A model generated the notes under the pieces. It did not search any database and was not told where the DNA came from. It saw only the letters and a program-made list of their open reading frames with translations. DNA of 64,000 nt. It comes from Leucobacter allii (GTDB taxonomy: Bacteria > Actinomycetota > Actinomycetes > Actinomycetales > Microbacteriaceae). Both the position numbers and the translations under genes were made by a program. Each line of letters starts with the position of its first letter. Position 1 is the stretch's first letter. The stretch spans positions 2,170,001 to 2,234,000 of the forward strand of contig NZ_CP095045.1 in NCBI RefSeq assembly GCF_022919155.1, written 5' to 3'. Shown one piece after another: positions 39,722 through 46,748 of this stretch.

Positions 39722-39806
39722 CGGAAGAAGGAGGAGTCGAACCCCTCACCCGTCAGGGTGCCACGGCTTTCGAAACCGCTGCCGGACCGCTCCGGCTTCA
39801 TCTTCC
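39722..39806 (-). tRNA. tRNA-Ser (CGA)
   Basis: 85 nt on the minus strand. Acceptor GGAAGAT/TTCTTCC with one mismatch, D-stem GCCG/CGGC, anticodon loop TTCGAAA (anticodon CGA, codon UCG), a long variable arm with stem CACCC/GGGTG, and T-loop TTCGACT. The T-stem has one A-C mismatch. The long variable arm fixes the Ser identity. No CCA encoded. Confidence 0.8.
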
Positions 39807-39841
39807 ATGTGCTGGTATTCACCCGCCAGCCCGGCATGTCG

Positions 39842-39918
39842 TGCCCCCTCGTGGAATCGAACCACGGATGCCGAAGCGCCCGGTTTACAGCCGGGGTGCG
39901 CGCCATGCGCAAGAAGGC
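39842..39918 (-). tRNA. tRNA-Tyr (GTA), deviant D-arm
   Basis: 77 nt on the minus strand. Acceptor GCCTTCT/AGGGGGC (with G-U pairs), anticodon stem CCCGG/CCGGG with loop CTGTAAA (anticodon GTA), a 12-nt variable arm with a TTCG hairpin, T-stem CGTGG/CCACG and T-loop TTCGATT. The D-loop is only about five bases (GCGC..GCGC), well short of normal. A phage-degraded but perhaps functional tRNA. Confidence 0.7.
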
Positions 39919-39949
39919 GAGTGGGCAGCGGCGCACCGTTGGGTAGCCG

Positions 39950-40001
39950 ACTGCCCGGGAAACTCGAGGGTGCCGTTTGCCCGCGCAACGTCTCGCACGG
40001 G
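39950..40001. repeat. tRNA-cluster repeat A, copy 2
   Basis: About 50-bp imperfect copy of 39666-39718, 41 bp 3' to tRNA-Trp on the minus strand. Each copy follows a tRNA gene in the transcript. Confidence 0.55.
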
Positions 40002-40041
40002 ATGAGGGGACCATTTTCGTGAGGTGACGAAAATGGTTCAG

Positions 40042-40114
40042 CGAATGCGCCAGGGCTCGAACCTGGAACCTCCGGTTTTGGAGACCGGCGCTCTACCAAT
40101 TGAGCTACGCAGAC
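40042..40114 (-). tRNA. tRNA-Trp (CCA)
   Basis: 73 nt on the minus strand. D-arm AGCTCAATTGGTAGAGC, anticodon loop CTCCAAA (anticodon CCA), T-arm CCAGG TTCGAGC CCTGG. Acceptor GTCTGCG/CGCATTC has two mismatches, so it is partly degenerate. Anticodon and core are clear. Confidence 0.85.
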
Positions 40115-40257
40115 GTGCGCCTGCCGCGCATCGTCATGCCGCAGGCTCTCCGCTGTTCCTCGGAGCACATGACACCGGATCCCGGAACCACCGACCAGAC
40201 ACCTTCGCAGGCATCAGGAGCTCGGACAGCATGACCGTCGTCAGACTGCCCACAAAA

Positions 40258-40294
40258 TGCCCGCCAACCCCGGAGGACGACGAGCAGCAAGATT
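40258..40294. repeat. tRNA-cluster repeat B, copy 1
   Basis: 37 bp, TGCCCGCCAACCCCGGAGG with ACGACGAGCA; about 31 of 37 bases match the copy at 40518-40554. Lies between tRNA-Trp and tRNA-Asn. Confidence 0.6.
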
Positions 40295-40517
40295 GGTGCT
40301 CCCCCTGCGCCGCAGTCGGGGGAACTCGAATGGCGTGAATCAACTCGTGTCACGATGGGCACGGCCTGGTCTCTCCCTGCCAGGGAAGGGTCACGCCGGG
40401 GCGTCAGACCATGATCTGACGGCGGACGACGGCGCTCCTGCGGGAGCCTCGGCCAAGTACGCCGTCGTGTAGTTGATGCTCGCGGACCGTGGCCCCGAGC
40501 TATTCGGTTGTGAAAGG

Positions 40518-40554
40518 TGCTCGCCAATCCCGAAGGACGACGAGCAACAAGGTG
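40518..40554. repeat. tRNA-cluster repeat B, copy 2
   Basis: Imperfect copy of 40258-40294 (TGCTCGCCAATCCCGAAGG, then ACGACGAGCA). Suggests duplication of spacer segments when the tRNA array grew. Confidence 0.6.
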
Positions 40555-40620
40555 GAGTGACTGCACCCGTTCGACCGGGGTTCCGCCGCCTCTGGTCACT
40601 CCGTGGGATCCCGCGGCCCG

Positions 40621-40692
40621 CTGGTCTGGCAGGGATCGAACCTGCGCCCACTCGATTAACAGTCGAGCGCTCTGCCGCTGAGCTACAGACCA
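40621..40692 (-). tRNA. tRNA-Asn (GTT)
   Basis: 72 nt on the minus strand. Perfect acceptor TGGTCTG/CAGACCA, D-arm AGCTCAGCGGCAGAGC, anticodon loop CTGTTAA (anticodon GTT), T-arm GCAGG TTCGATC CCTGC. The best-preserved tRNA of the four; first in the minus-strand transcript. Confidence 0.92.
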
Positions 40693-40813
40693 AGGTGCAG
40701 GAACGGCGGAACCCCCGGTGGCAAGTTGCCACAGGGGGTTCCGACACTTCTCCTGCGTGTCACCCACGCTACCACATCTCGAACCTATGTGCCCAAGACA
40801 CGTTCGAGTGCAC

Positions 40814-41464
40814 TCAGAGACCCGATGCGGCGAGCGCGGCGAAGTCGACCACCCCGCCCGCACTCTCAGCGAGGCTGATCAGGTCATCCCGGGTCGCCCA
40901 GAGCTTCCCGCAGGCGTGGCACTCAGCGACGAGGGCGCGGCCGACACGCACGGGGATGCGGAGCGCCGCCTGCCTCGTCATCACCTCCACCTCGCGTCCG
41001 CCCCGCTGCTCCATCGTCACCGTGTCGTCGTATCGCTCCCCGCACTCCGGGCACGGGAACAGCAGCTCCTTCTCGTGCGGCGGGTCCAGCAGGTTCTCGA
41101 TCTGGTACACCATGACGTCGAACATGCCGAGCATCTCGTCCCGGTGCTCGAGCCTCCCGCCGGTGTCCTCGGCCTGGAGGATCTGGTGCAGGCGGGTGAC
41201 GGCGTCCGTGAGTTCGCCCTGGTGGGGCTGCCGGTAGTGGTCCAGCCACGCCCGCACCTTGCCGTCGATGTCCTCGTACAGGTCGAACGCCTTCACGTTC
41301 AGGACCATGCCCGATGCCGCCCCACGGGATCCGCCAGCACCGACCGACGAGTAGCGGGCTTGGTGCAGTTGCTCGAGCAGCGGGCCGGCCGTGACCGCGC
41401 GCCCCTCGATGAGTTCCTCGTGATCGCGGGTGAGCTGCTCCACCGCACGCGATACTGCCGTCAT
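40814..41464 (-). CDS. Phage protein with C-terminal zinc ribbon
   Basis: 216 aa. Helical N-terminus (VSRAVEQLTRDHEELIEGRA), a central helical region (AWLDHYRQPHQGELTDAVTR), then a zinc ribbon of CPECGE and CHACGKLW (about 145 and 188). Common in actinobacteriophages; function unknown. GGAGAG precedes ATG 41464; overlaps the small zinc protein by 4 bp. Confidence 0.75.
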   Translation of the reverse strand: MTAVSRAVEQLTRDHEELIEGRAVTAGPLLEQLHQARYSSVGAGGSRGAASGMVLNVKAFDLYEDIDGKVRAWLDHYRQPHQGELTDAVTRLHQILQAEDTGGRLEHRDEMLGMFDVMVYQIENLLDPPHEKELLFPCPECGERYDDTVTMEQRGGREVEVMTRQAALRIPVRVGRALVAECHACGKLWATRDDLISLAESAGGVVDFAALAASGL

Positions 41465-41583
41465 TCGGTCTCTCCGTTCTCGCACACTGCCGAGTGCTCT
41501 CGTTTCCATTGGTCGTTGAGTCGGGCCCCGCGACCCCAGATCGCCGCTCCGCAGGCGTTGCAGCGGATCAGCACCTCACCCAT
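41461..41583 (-). CDS. Small zinc-finger protein (40 aa)
   Basis: 40 residues: CNACGAAIWG (Cys8, Cys11) and REHSAVC (His30, Cys34), a C2HC zinc finger. ATG 41583 overlaps the stop region of the membrane gene (8 bp) and its own stop overlaps the next ATG (4 bp). Function unknown. Confidence 0.6.
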   Translation of the reverse strand: MGEVLIRCNACGAAIWGRGARLNDQWKREHSAVCENGETE

Positions 41584-41728
41584 TGCGCAGCACCGCAATC
41601 ACGATCAGCGCGACCGGTAGGCCGAGCGCCAGGAGGGCGAATGCGGTGACCCCGAGCACCACCAGCACGTCCGCGGCGATCTGCCTGACGATCTGATACC
41701 AGCGCGGCATCTCGACCTTCCTGCTCAT
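41576..41728 (-). CDS. Small membrane protein (50 aa)
   Basis: 50 residues, with two hydrophobic stretches (ADVLVVLGVTAFALLALGLP, LIVIAVL) after a basic amphipathic start (MSRKVEMPRWYQIVRQIA). Overlaps both neighbours (4 bp and 8 bp). Unknown function. Confidence 0.55.
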   Translation of the reverse strand: MSRKVEMPRWYQIVRQIAADVLVVLGVTAFALLALGLPVALIVIAVLRNG

Positions 41729-42129
41729 ACGTCCTCACCCGCCAGCGCCTGCACGGTCGGGCACGGCCAGCTGTCGAGACAGATGTCGCACGACGGCTGG
41801 CAACCTTCGTGCTTATCGCACTCAACTGGTGGGTGCAGCTCCCGCACCTTGGCAAGCTTCGCTTCCGCTTCGAGCACGTCGGCCCCAGCGCGGATGTTCT
41901 GCGCGCGCTGCCGCTCGACCTCACGCCGCAGCTCGATCAGTTCGCTATCCACCGCCGCGCACTGCTCCTTCAGGGCGCGGAACGCACGATCCGATTCACG
42001 CAGCATCGCCTCGAGCTCCGCATCGGTCGTGGGCCGCTCCTGACGCTGGGCGAGATCAGCGAGGGACGTCACGACGCGAGGCCCCACGAACTCCTCCCAA
42101 CTGTCCGCCTTCTCGTCCTGATCCTTCAT
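41725..42129 (-). CDS. Coiled-coil phage protein with Cys-rich C-terminus
   Basis: 134 aa. Helices and coiled coil at about 35-100 (TDAELEAMLRESDRAFRALK; LIELRREVERQRAQNIRAGA), then CDKHEGCQPSCDICLDSWPC, a six-Cys tail likely to bind zinc. AAGGAGG before ATG 42129. Unknown function. Confidence 0.68.
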   Translation of the reverse strand: MKDQDEKADSWEEFVGPRVVTSLADLAQRQERPTTDAELEAMLRESDRAFRALKEQCAAVDSELIELRREVERQRAQNIRAGADVLEAEAKLAKVRELHPPVECDKHEGCQPSCDICLDSWPCPTVQALAGEDV

Positions 42130-42293
42130 CGCATCCTCCTTAGATGCCAGACACCCTTCGACATAGGGCATCGATACGGTTGGGCGAACGTACGACCCCC
42201 GACGATCGCCGTTGTGAACGCGTGCGCTCGCGACCGGTAGCAGCGCTTGACCACACCGGCACGGCTCCGGCACCTGCACTTCCGGGCGGTCAC
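42126..42293 (-). CDS. Small basic CP..GxWHL phage protein (GTG start)
   Basis: 55 aa from GTG 42293 (overlaps the previous stop by 4 bp). CRCRSRAGVVKRCYRSRAHA, then YRCPMSKGVWHLRRMR. This matches a family of tiny phage proteins with a C..C, YRS helix, YxCP and GxWHL pattern, presumably a zinc-stabilised nucleic-acid-binding fold. Function unknown. Confidence 0.6.
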   Translation of the reverse strand: MTARKCRCRSRAGVVKRCYRSRAHAFTTAIVGGRTFAQPYRCPMSKGVWHLRRMR

Positions 42294-42523
42294 CCGCGGC
42301 CCCGATGCTCCCGGCAGCACGTGCAGCGCTTCCTCCACCCGAACAACCCCAACTGGTCGATACCCGAGATGAACGCGATGAGTCCGAACCAGAGGCAGCA
42401 CCCCCACAGGGCGCGCGCCCAGAATTCCGGCCCCGGTGCCACCCGGACCGCGGCTACCACCAACGCGAACCCGAGCAGGGCGAGCAGCTGCGCCCGGAGC
42501 ACCTTCACCAACTCCGATTTCAC
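42290..42523 (-). CDS. Small two-span membrane protein (GTG start)
   Basis: 77 aa from GTG 42523 with GGAGGGG upstream. Two membrane segments (AQLLALLGFALVVAAVRVAP and WGCCLWFGLIAFISGIDQLG) and a basic Cys-containing tail (KRCTCCREHRGRG). Overlaps both neighbours by 4 bp. Unknown function. Confidence 0.6.
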   Translation of the reverse strand: MKSELVKVLRAQLLALLGFALVVAAVRVAPGPEFWARALWGCCLWFGLIAFISGIDQLGLFGWRKRCTCCREHRGRG

Positions 42524-43089
42524 TTCAGCATCCCCTCCAACCGCGCCTTGCACCGCTCGACGTCCTCCATCGCGTTCCGGCGAACGATCAGCAGCCCCTC
42601 CGTGAGCACCTCTACTTCCGCCGGCCGGAGCTTCATGTCCGCCAACTGGATCGGATCACCGACCAGCAGACCGAACGACATCCGCAGTCGCAGCAGCGTG
42701 CCAACCTCGAGGGCGTCTTCCATCTCCCGGATGAGATCCACGCGCGCTTCGGCCACCCTGAGTCGCTCCTGCGCTGCGGCGAGCGCATCCAGCTTCTCGC
42801 GGTCGTCCCGTGCGGCAGCAGGCCGCGCCGCGATTGCCTCCGGTGATGATTCGTAGTAGCCCATGTCTCGCATCAGGTTGACGCCATGCTCTCCGCACTC
42901 ACCAACGCATTGACCCTTGCCACACGGCGGCTCCTGCGGGGCACCCTCGAGCAGACCGCGAGCCTTGAGTGCAGCGACAGCCTTGCCGGAGATCGCCCAC
43001 GAGTCATTCGCGAGCAGTGTCCGCATCTCCGGCTCGATGAGCTTCGTGCCGTAGATCGCATCGTGCACGATCTGCTCCGCCCGGCTCAT
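42520..43089 (-). CDS. Hypothetical phage protein with Cys motif and coiled coil
   Basis: 189 aa. CGKGQCVGECGEHG (about 56-69) and later helices (KLDALAAAQERLRVAEARVD; IREMEDALEVGTLLRLRMSF). Good ribosome site (GGAGGTGCAGCG). Overlaps the previous gene by 4 bp. No family known. Confidence 0.62.
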   Translation of the reverse strand: MSRAEQIVHDAIYGTKLIEPEMRTLLANDSWAISGKAVAALKARGLLEGAPQEPPCGKGQCVGECGEHGVNLMRDMGYYESSPEAIAARPAAARDDREKLDALAAAQERLRVAEARVDLIREMEDALEVGTLLRLRMSFGLLVGDPIQLADMKLRPAEVEVLTEGLLIVRRNAMEDVERCKARLEGMLK

Positions 43090-43475
43090 CGCTGCACCTC
43101 CGCCAGAGTCGCCCGATACGCCGCCTCCGCGACCTGCTCGATGAGCTGAGGCACCAGCACGCCCTGAATCGGCTCGTCCCCCGGCGTCCACCATCCGGCC
43201 TGAGACTCGAACGCCGCATCCATCACCGCCTCCGGCACGAACTCCGGATGAACAGCATCGCGTTTGCGAGCTGCATCGCGAGTCTGGGCGTTCTCCAGGG
43301 CTTCGATGACGACGCGAAGATCATCGAACTCCAGAAGATAGATGCGCCCCTCGTCATCTCTGTACTTCGCTGGCGGTTCGTCATCGGTGCGCCCCGCGGC
43401 CGAATGCCCCACAGACCGTGCAGCCCCCATGTACCGCTTCAGAGCCCTAATTGATCCGGTCAGATCCTTCGCCAT
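43086..43475 (-). CDS. Hypothetical phage protein
   Basis: 129 aa. Helical ends (GSIRALKRYMGAARSVGHSA; PQLIEQVAEAAYRATLAEVQ) and a central strand region (GRIYLLEFDDLRVVIEALEN). CAGGAGGGCATC before ATG 43475 is a strong ribosome site, and a terminator-like hairpin lies just upstream, so a promoter for this late/accessory block probably lies between. Confidence 0.65.
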   Translation of the reverse strand: MAKDLTGSIRALKRYMGAARSVGHSAAGRTDDEPPAKYRDDEGRIYLLEFDDLRVVIEALENAQTRDAARKRDAVHPEFVPEAVMDAAFESQAGWWTPGDEPIQGVLVPQLIEQVAEAAYRATLAEVQR

Positions 43476-43536
43476 GATGCCCTCCTGGAACACGAAAGGG
43501 CCCCACCCCGAAGGATGAAGCCCTACAAACACGAAA

Positions 43537-43558
43537 GCCCCCACGTCACCGTGGAGGC
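43537..43558 (-). terminator. Terminator-like hairpin after the attR-proximal gene
   Basis: Minus strand GCCTCCACG (43558-43550), GTGA loop, CGTGGGGGC (43545-43537, one G-U pair), then TTTCGTGTTT. It would end the transcript of the membrane protein gene at 43653-44204. Confidence 0.65.
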
Positions 43559-43652
43559 GTCAAGAGGGTACAGGTATACCCTCCGCTGGGATCAAGCGTA
43601 ACAGGAATCGAAGATACATTCGAGGGGCCCGTGCCTGTGTCGCCGGGACAAC

Positions 43653-44204
43653 CTAGAGGGTTGGTTCTGGTGGAACTGTGATGCCGGCCTTCGTGCACTT
43701 CTCGGTGTAGTGGTCGTAGAAGCTCCGAAGGCTGCCGGCCTTTGCCTTGCCCTGCTGCCAATCCAAGAGATCCTCGCACATCGCGACACTCGTATCCGTG
43801 ATGGCCGCCCGCCGCTTCCCATACTCGCCAGTCTCGAGTTCAGCTTGGGCCTCCCCACTCGAGAGGTACCGTCGCGCCTCCTTCCCGAGCTTGTACGCAT
43901 TGGTCGCGACCATTAAGACCAGCGCGTCATCTCGACGCGGCTTCGCCACCGAACTCATGATCGCGACAGCGCGAATGTGATGCGCTCGTCCTTCATGTAA
44001 CCGCGCGATGGTCCAAGTCGGATCCGTTGCGGCCGCCGCTTCGCTCTCAATCATCGACACGAGACGATCGACCACGGTTCCCTTCTGATCCTCGTGTCGA
44101 AGTCGCGCATCCCGACGCCATCCGCCGATGGCGATCCAGAGAGTTGCGACGAGTGCGATCAAGGAGATGGCGAGTGCCGCGGGGTCAATACTCTCTGAGC
44201 TCAT
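43653..44204 (-). CDS. Membrane-anchored protein at the attR end
   Basis: 183 aa. One N-terminal membrane helix (ALAISLIALVATLWIAIGGW, about 9-29), then a cytoplasmic helical domain (VVDRLVSMIESEAAAATDPT; RAHHIRAVAIMSSVAKPRRD; LLDWQQGKAKAGSLRSFYDH). The outermost prophage gene, followed by its own hairpin terminator, so it may be expressed in the lysogen, for example for exclusion of other phages. Inference from position only. Confidence 0.65.
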   Translation of the reverse strand: MSSESIDPAALAISLIALVATLWIAIGGWRRDARLRHEDQKGTVVDRLVSMIESEAAAATDPTWTIARLHEGRAHHIRAVAIMSSVAKPRRDDALVLMVATNAYKLGKEARRYLSSGEAQAELETGEYGKRRAAITDTSVAMCEDLLDWQQGKAKAGSLRSFYDHYTEKCTKAGITVPPEPTL

Positions 44205-44242
44205 TCGTGCAGCGTACCAAGCAGCTTCCTTGCGGTCCGCCC

Positions 44243-44261
44243 AGTCCGCAGACAGTCCGCA
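44243..44261 (+). other. Putative integrase arm-type sites, right
   Basis: AGTCCGCA at 44243-44250 and 44254-44261, start spacing 11 bp (a further GGTCCGCC at 44234). Same motif and period as the left-end pair at 5194-5212. Confidence 0.55.
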
Positions 44262-44368
44262 AAACGCATCTCCGGTGCCGTCATCGAGCGTCAGCGCTCG
44301 TCACCGGCTTTGGCTCAGGCAAAGGACACAGGGGCATCAGCGTTCACCGCCGTCACTCCGCACAAAAT

Positions 44369-44379
44369 TGCGCCATAAC
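44369..44379. other. attR core (right phage/host junction)
   Basis: TGCGCCATAAC, identical to attL. The phage-side flank CACAAA (44361-44366) pairs with TTTGTG just inside attL (5145-5150), so the excised attP would have a 6-bp inverted repeat around the core, like Int core sites. Confidence 0.85.
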
Positions 44380-44391
44380 CCCTCCAGCGTA
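44379..44391 (-). promoter_or_regulatory. Displaced ribosome site (and possible -10) of the ABC-F gene
   Basis: Minus strand: TACGCT (44391-44386), GGAGGGG (44385-44379), TT, then the duplicated ATG in attR. In the phage-free chromosome this would be the Shine-Dalgarno and possibly the promoter of the ABC-F gene; in the lysogen it leads nowhere. The rest of 44380-44567 is intergenic, between that promoter and the lipase gene, with no other gene seen. Confidence 0.6.
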
Positions 44392-44567
44392 GTTCACCCG
44401 TCACCGCCGGTGCGCGCCCGCGGTCCGTCCGTTCCCGCGGGTCCCCCGGCACTTCCCCGCGGATCCCCTGGTTCTTCTCCCGCGGATCCCCCGGCTCTTC
44501 CGGCCGGACGCTCCGTGTGGGAAGCTGGTCGGCAGTGCAGGGACGGCGGGGGAACGGACGGGGTGCG

Positions 44568-46481
44568 ATGACGGGGACGAGCACGGGCGCGGGCGCGACG
44601 ACGGGCGGTCGAACGGGCACGCGCGATCCGGGCGGGCCGCTCGGCATCCTCCTCGCGCTCGCGACGCTCGCCGCGGGCGCCGCCCTCGTCGTCGCCCCGC
44701 TCCATGCGCGCGGCATCGCCGCGGTCACCGGCGTCGGGCTGATCCTGCTCGGGATCGCGCTCGTCCGGCGACGCGATCGCCGCGCGGGGCCGCGGGCCGC
44801 CGGGGCCGCGCTCGCCCGTGCGGCGGGCGCGCTGATCGCGCTCTTCGGACTCGTCGTCGCGCTCTGGCCGAGCGCCGGTGCGCCGTGGATCGCGTTCCTC
44901 ATCGGCGTCGCGATCGTGCTGCACGGTGCGCTCGCCATCGTCCAGGCCTTCCTGCCGCGCGGCATGCGGCCGGAGGCGGCGGGCGAGGAGCCGGCGGGCA
45001 CGGATCAGCGCATCACCGCCGTCATCGCGGGGCTCGCCGGCATCGTGTTCGGCGCGCTCACCTTCGTCTGGCCGGTGCTCACTCTCACGACCTTCCGCTA
45101 CGCCGTCGGCGTGTGGCTCGTGTTCCACGGCCTCCGCGGGCTCCTCGCCCCGCTCCTCGCCCGTACATCTCGGCGCGCACATCGCCGCGGCACCGGGTTC
45201 GGGGCCGGCACCGGGAACTCCGGCGCAGCCGAGCCGGCGCATCGTCGACGGCTGCCGCGCTGGGCTCGCACGGTCGGCGCGGTCGCGGCGCTCGCGGTCG
45301 CCGCCGCCTTCGCCTGGGGCAGCGGCGCCGTCCTCGGCGGCGCGCCGCTGCCGCAGCCCGGCGCGTTCTACGCGGAGCCCGCGCAGCTCCCCGACGAGCC
45401 GGGTCGCCTGCTGCGCGCCGAGGCGCTGAGCGAGGGCGTCCCGGAGGGAGCGGAGGCGTGGCGGATCCTCTACACGACCACGCACCCGGACGGTTCTCCC
45501 GCGGTCTCGAGCGGCACGGTGCTGGCCCCGCGGGAGCGCGGGGACGATCCGCTGCCCCTGCTCACCGTCGCGCACGGCACGACGGGCGTCGTCGGCAAGT
45601 GCGCCCCCTCGCTCAGCGCTACGCCCTTCGTCGACGGCGCGGGCACCGCGATGGCGGAGCTCGTGACCGAGCACGGCTGGGTGGCGGTGACCTCGGACTA
45701 CGTCGGGCTCGGCACCTCGGGCACGCATCCGTATCTCGTCGGCGATGCGGAGGCGCGCAACGTGCTCGACGCCTCGCGGGCCGTGCAGCGGTTCTCGGAG
45801 ATCGCCACGACGACGGAGACGGTCGTCTGGGGGCATTCGCAGGGCGGGCAGGCGGCGCTGTGGACGGGGCAGATCGCCGCCGACTACGCGCCGGAGCTCG
45901 AGATCCGCGGCGTCGCCGCATTCGCGCCTGCGGCGGATCTCTTCGGCCTCGCCGAGGCGGACAAGGACTCCGCGGCGGGCAAGACCGTGTCGGCCTACAT
46001 CGCGAGCACCTGGGACCGGCTCTACCCGGAGCTCGAACTCGAGCAGCAGCTCACCCCGGGGTCCCAGGGCGGGGTGGAGCGGATCCGCAATCTCTGCTTC
46101 AACGGCAGCGATGCGCTCGGCGCCATCCTGTACGGCACGCAGGTGCCGAACCAGGTCTTCCCCGACCGCCTGCTCGACGGCGCGTTCGGCGAGCGCCTGC
46201 AGGCGCAGGCCCCGACCGGCCCGTGGCCCGCCCCCGTCTTCGTCGCGCAGGGACTCGCCGACCCGCTGGTACGACCGGCCATGCAGCGGGACTGGGTGAC
46301 GGGCCGCTGCTCCGCGGGCGAGCCGATCGAGTTCCGCACATACCCGGGGCTCAGCCACAACACCCTCGTCGCGGCCGATTCGCCCCTCACGCCCGAGATC
46401 GTCCGTTGGACCCTCGATCGCTGGCAGGGGAAGGACGCCGCATCGAACTGCGACGACCTCCCCGACGCGACCGCGGACTAG
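44568..46481 (+). CDS. HdeD-like membrane domain fused to a secretory-lipase-type alpha/beta hydrolase
   Basis: 637 aa. Residues ~20-200 hold about six hydrophobic segments (LGILLALATLAAGAALVVAP; GLILLGIALV; AAGALIALFGLVVALWPSAG), resembling the HdeD/DUF308 family. A seventh (about 245-265) leads to the extracytoplasmic part. The C-terminal ~360 residues are an alpha/beta hydrolase of the LIP/secretory lipase type with TVVWGHSQGGQAALW (nucleophile Ser), VFVAQGLADPLV (Asp) and LSHNTL (His). Probably a membrane-tethered lipase/esterase. Weak ribosome site before ATG 44568. The fusion is unusual. Confidence 0.8.
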   Translation: MTGTSTGAGATTGGRTGTRDPGGPLGILLALATLAAGAALVVAPLHARGIAAVTGVGLILLGIALVRRRDRRAGPRAAGAALARAAGALIALFGLVVALWPSAGAPWIAFLIGVAIVLHGALAIVQAFLPRGMRPEAAGEEPAGTDQRITAVIAGLAGIVFGALTFVWPVLTLTTFRYAVGVWLVFHGLRGLLAPLLARTSRRAHRRGTGFGAGTGNSGAAEPAHRRRLPRWARTVGAVAALAVAAAFAWGSGAVLGGAPLPQPGAFYAEPAQLPDEPGRLLRAEALSEGVPEGAEAWRILYTTTHPDGSPAVSSGTVLAPRERGDDPLPLLTVAHGTTGVVGKCAPSLSATPFVDGAGTAMAELVTEHGWVAVTSDYVGLGTSGTHPYLVGDAEARNVLDASRAVQRFSEIATTTETVVWGHSQGGQAALWTGQIAADYAPELEIRGVAAFAPAADLFGLAEADKDSAAGKTVSAYIASTWDRLYPELELEQQLTPGSQGGVERIRNLCFNGSDALGAILYGTQVPNQVFPDRLLDGAFGERLQAQAPTGPWPAPVFVAQGLADPLVRPAMQRDWVTGRCSAGEPIEFRTYPGLSHNTLVAADSPLTPEIVRWTLDRWQGKDAASNCDDLPDATAD

Positions 46482-46502
46482 GCCGGACACGCGCCGGTCC
46501 GA

Positions 46503-46646
46503 CGAGCCCCGACGTGCTCGTCGAGCCCCGACGCACGCAGTGACCCCCTCGTCACCCGAGACATCCGTCGACGCCCTGCGGGCGCGTCGAGACCCTACGA
46601 ACGCGTCGAAATCCTACGCTCCGCGCGGTCACGAACGTAGGGTCTC
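46503..46646. repeat. Intergenic repeats and palindrome
   Basis: In the 267-bp gap after the lipase gene: GAGCCCCGACG twice (about 46504, 46523); GAGACCCTACG (46589-46599) with exact complement at 46636-46646 (11-bp stem, 36-nt loop holding a similar AATCCTACG); and two more AGGGTCTCG copies just after. Looks like a REP/BIME-like intergenic repeat family. Also serves as the converging end of the lipase and Cys-tailed genes. Confidence 0.55.
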
Positions 46647-46748
46647 GGAGATGAGGCAGGGTCTCGACGGCCGCCGAGGGTCTCGAGCCCGGTCGAGCGC
46701 GCGCGGGAGCGGGCGCGCCGGAACGCGCGCACCCGATCGCCCGACGGC

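Larger units (their letters stand above)
40115..40620. other. 506-bp intergenic stretch within the tRNA cluster
   Basis: No convincing gene; holds a pair of 37-bp imperfect direct repeats (40258-40294 and 40518-40554), otherwise unstructured to the eye. A T-arm-like GGGAACTCGAATGG at ~40321 lacks other tRNA parts. Confidence 0.45.
5134..44379. mobile_element. Integrated prophage (about 39.2 kb, temperate siphovirus)
   Basis: Bounded by an 11-bp direct repeat TGCGCCATAAC at 5134-5144 and 44369-44379. The inside carries, in order, integrase/repressor/antirepressor, early and replication genes on plus, then lysis, tail, head, packaging, tRNA and small-gene modules on minus. All modules needed for a temperate tailed phage are present (integration, control, replication, terminase, portal, capsid, tail tube, tape measure, endolysin, holin) and none is visibly truncated, so it may be inducible. 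No sheath or baseplate genes are seen, pointing to a siphovirus. Confidence 0.93.

Noticed and set aside
40310..40390. A fifth tRNA suggested by GGGAACTCGAATGG
   Set aside because: No matching acceptor or anticodon stem on either strand.
43653..44204. Membrane protein as immunity gene for the MuF toxin
   Set aside because: It is 10 kb from the toxin gene and no sequence feature links them; no support beyond being a prophage accessory gene.
46503..46646. Repeats as a CRISPR array
   Set aside because: Units are inverted and irregularly spaced, with no constant repeat or spacer length and no cas genes.
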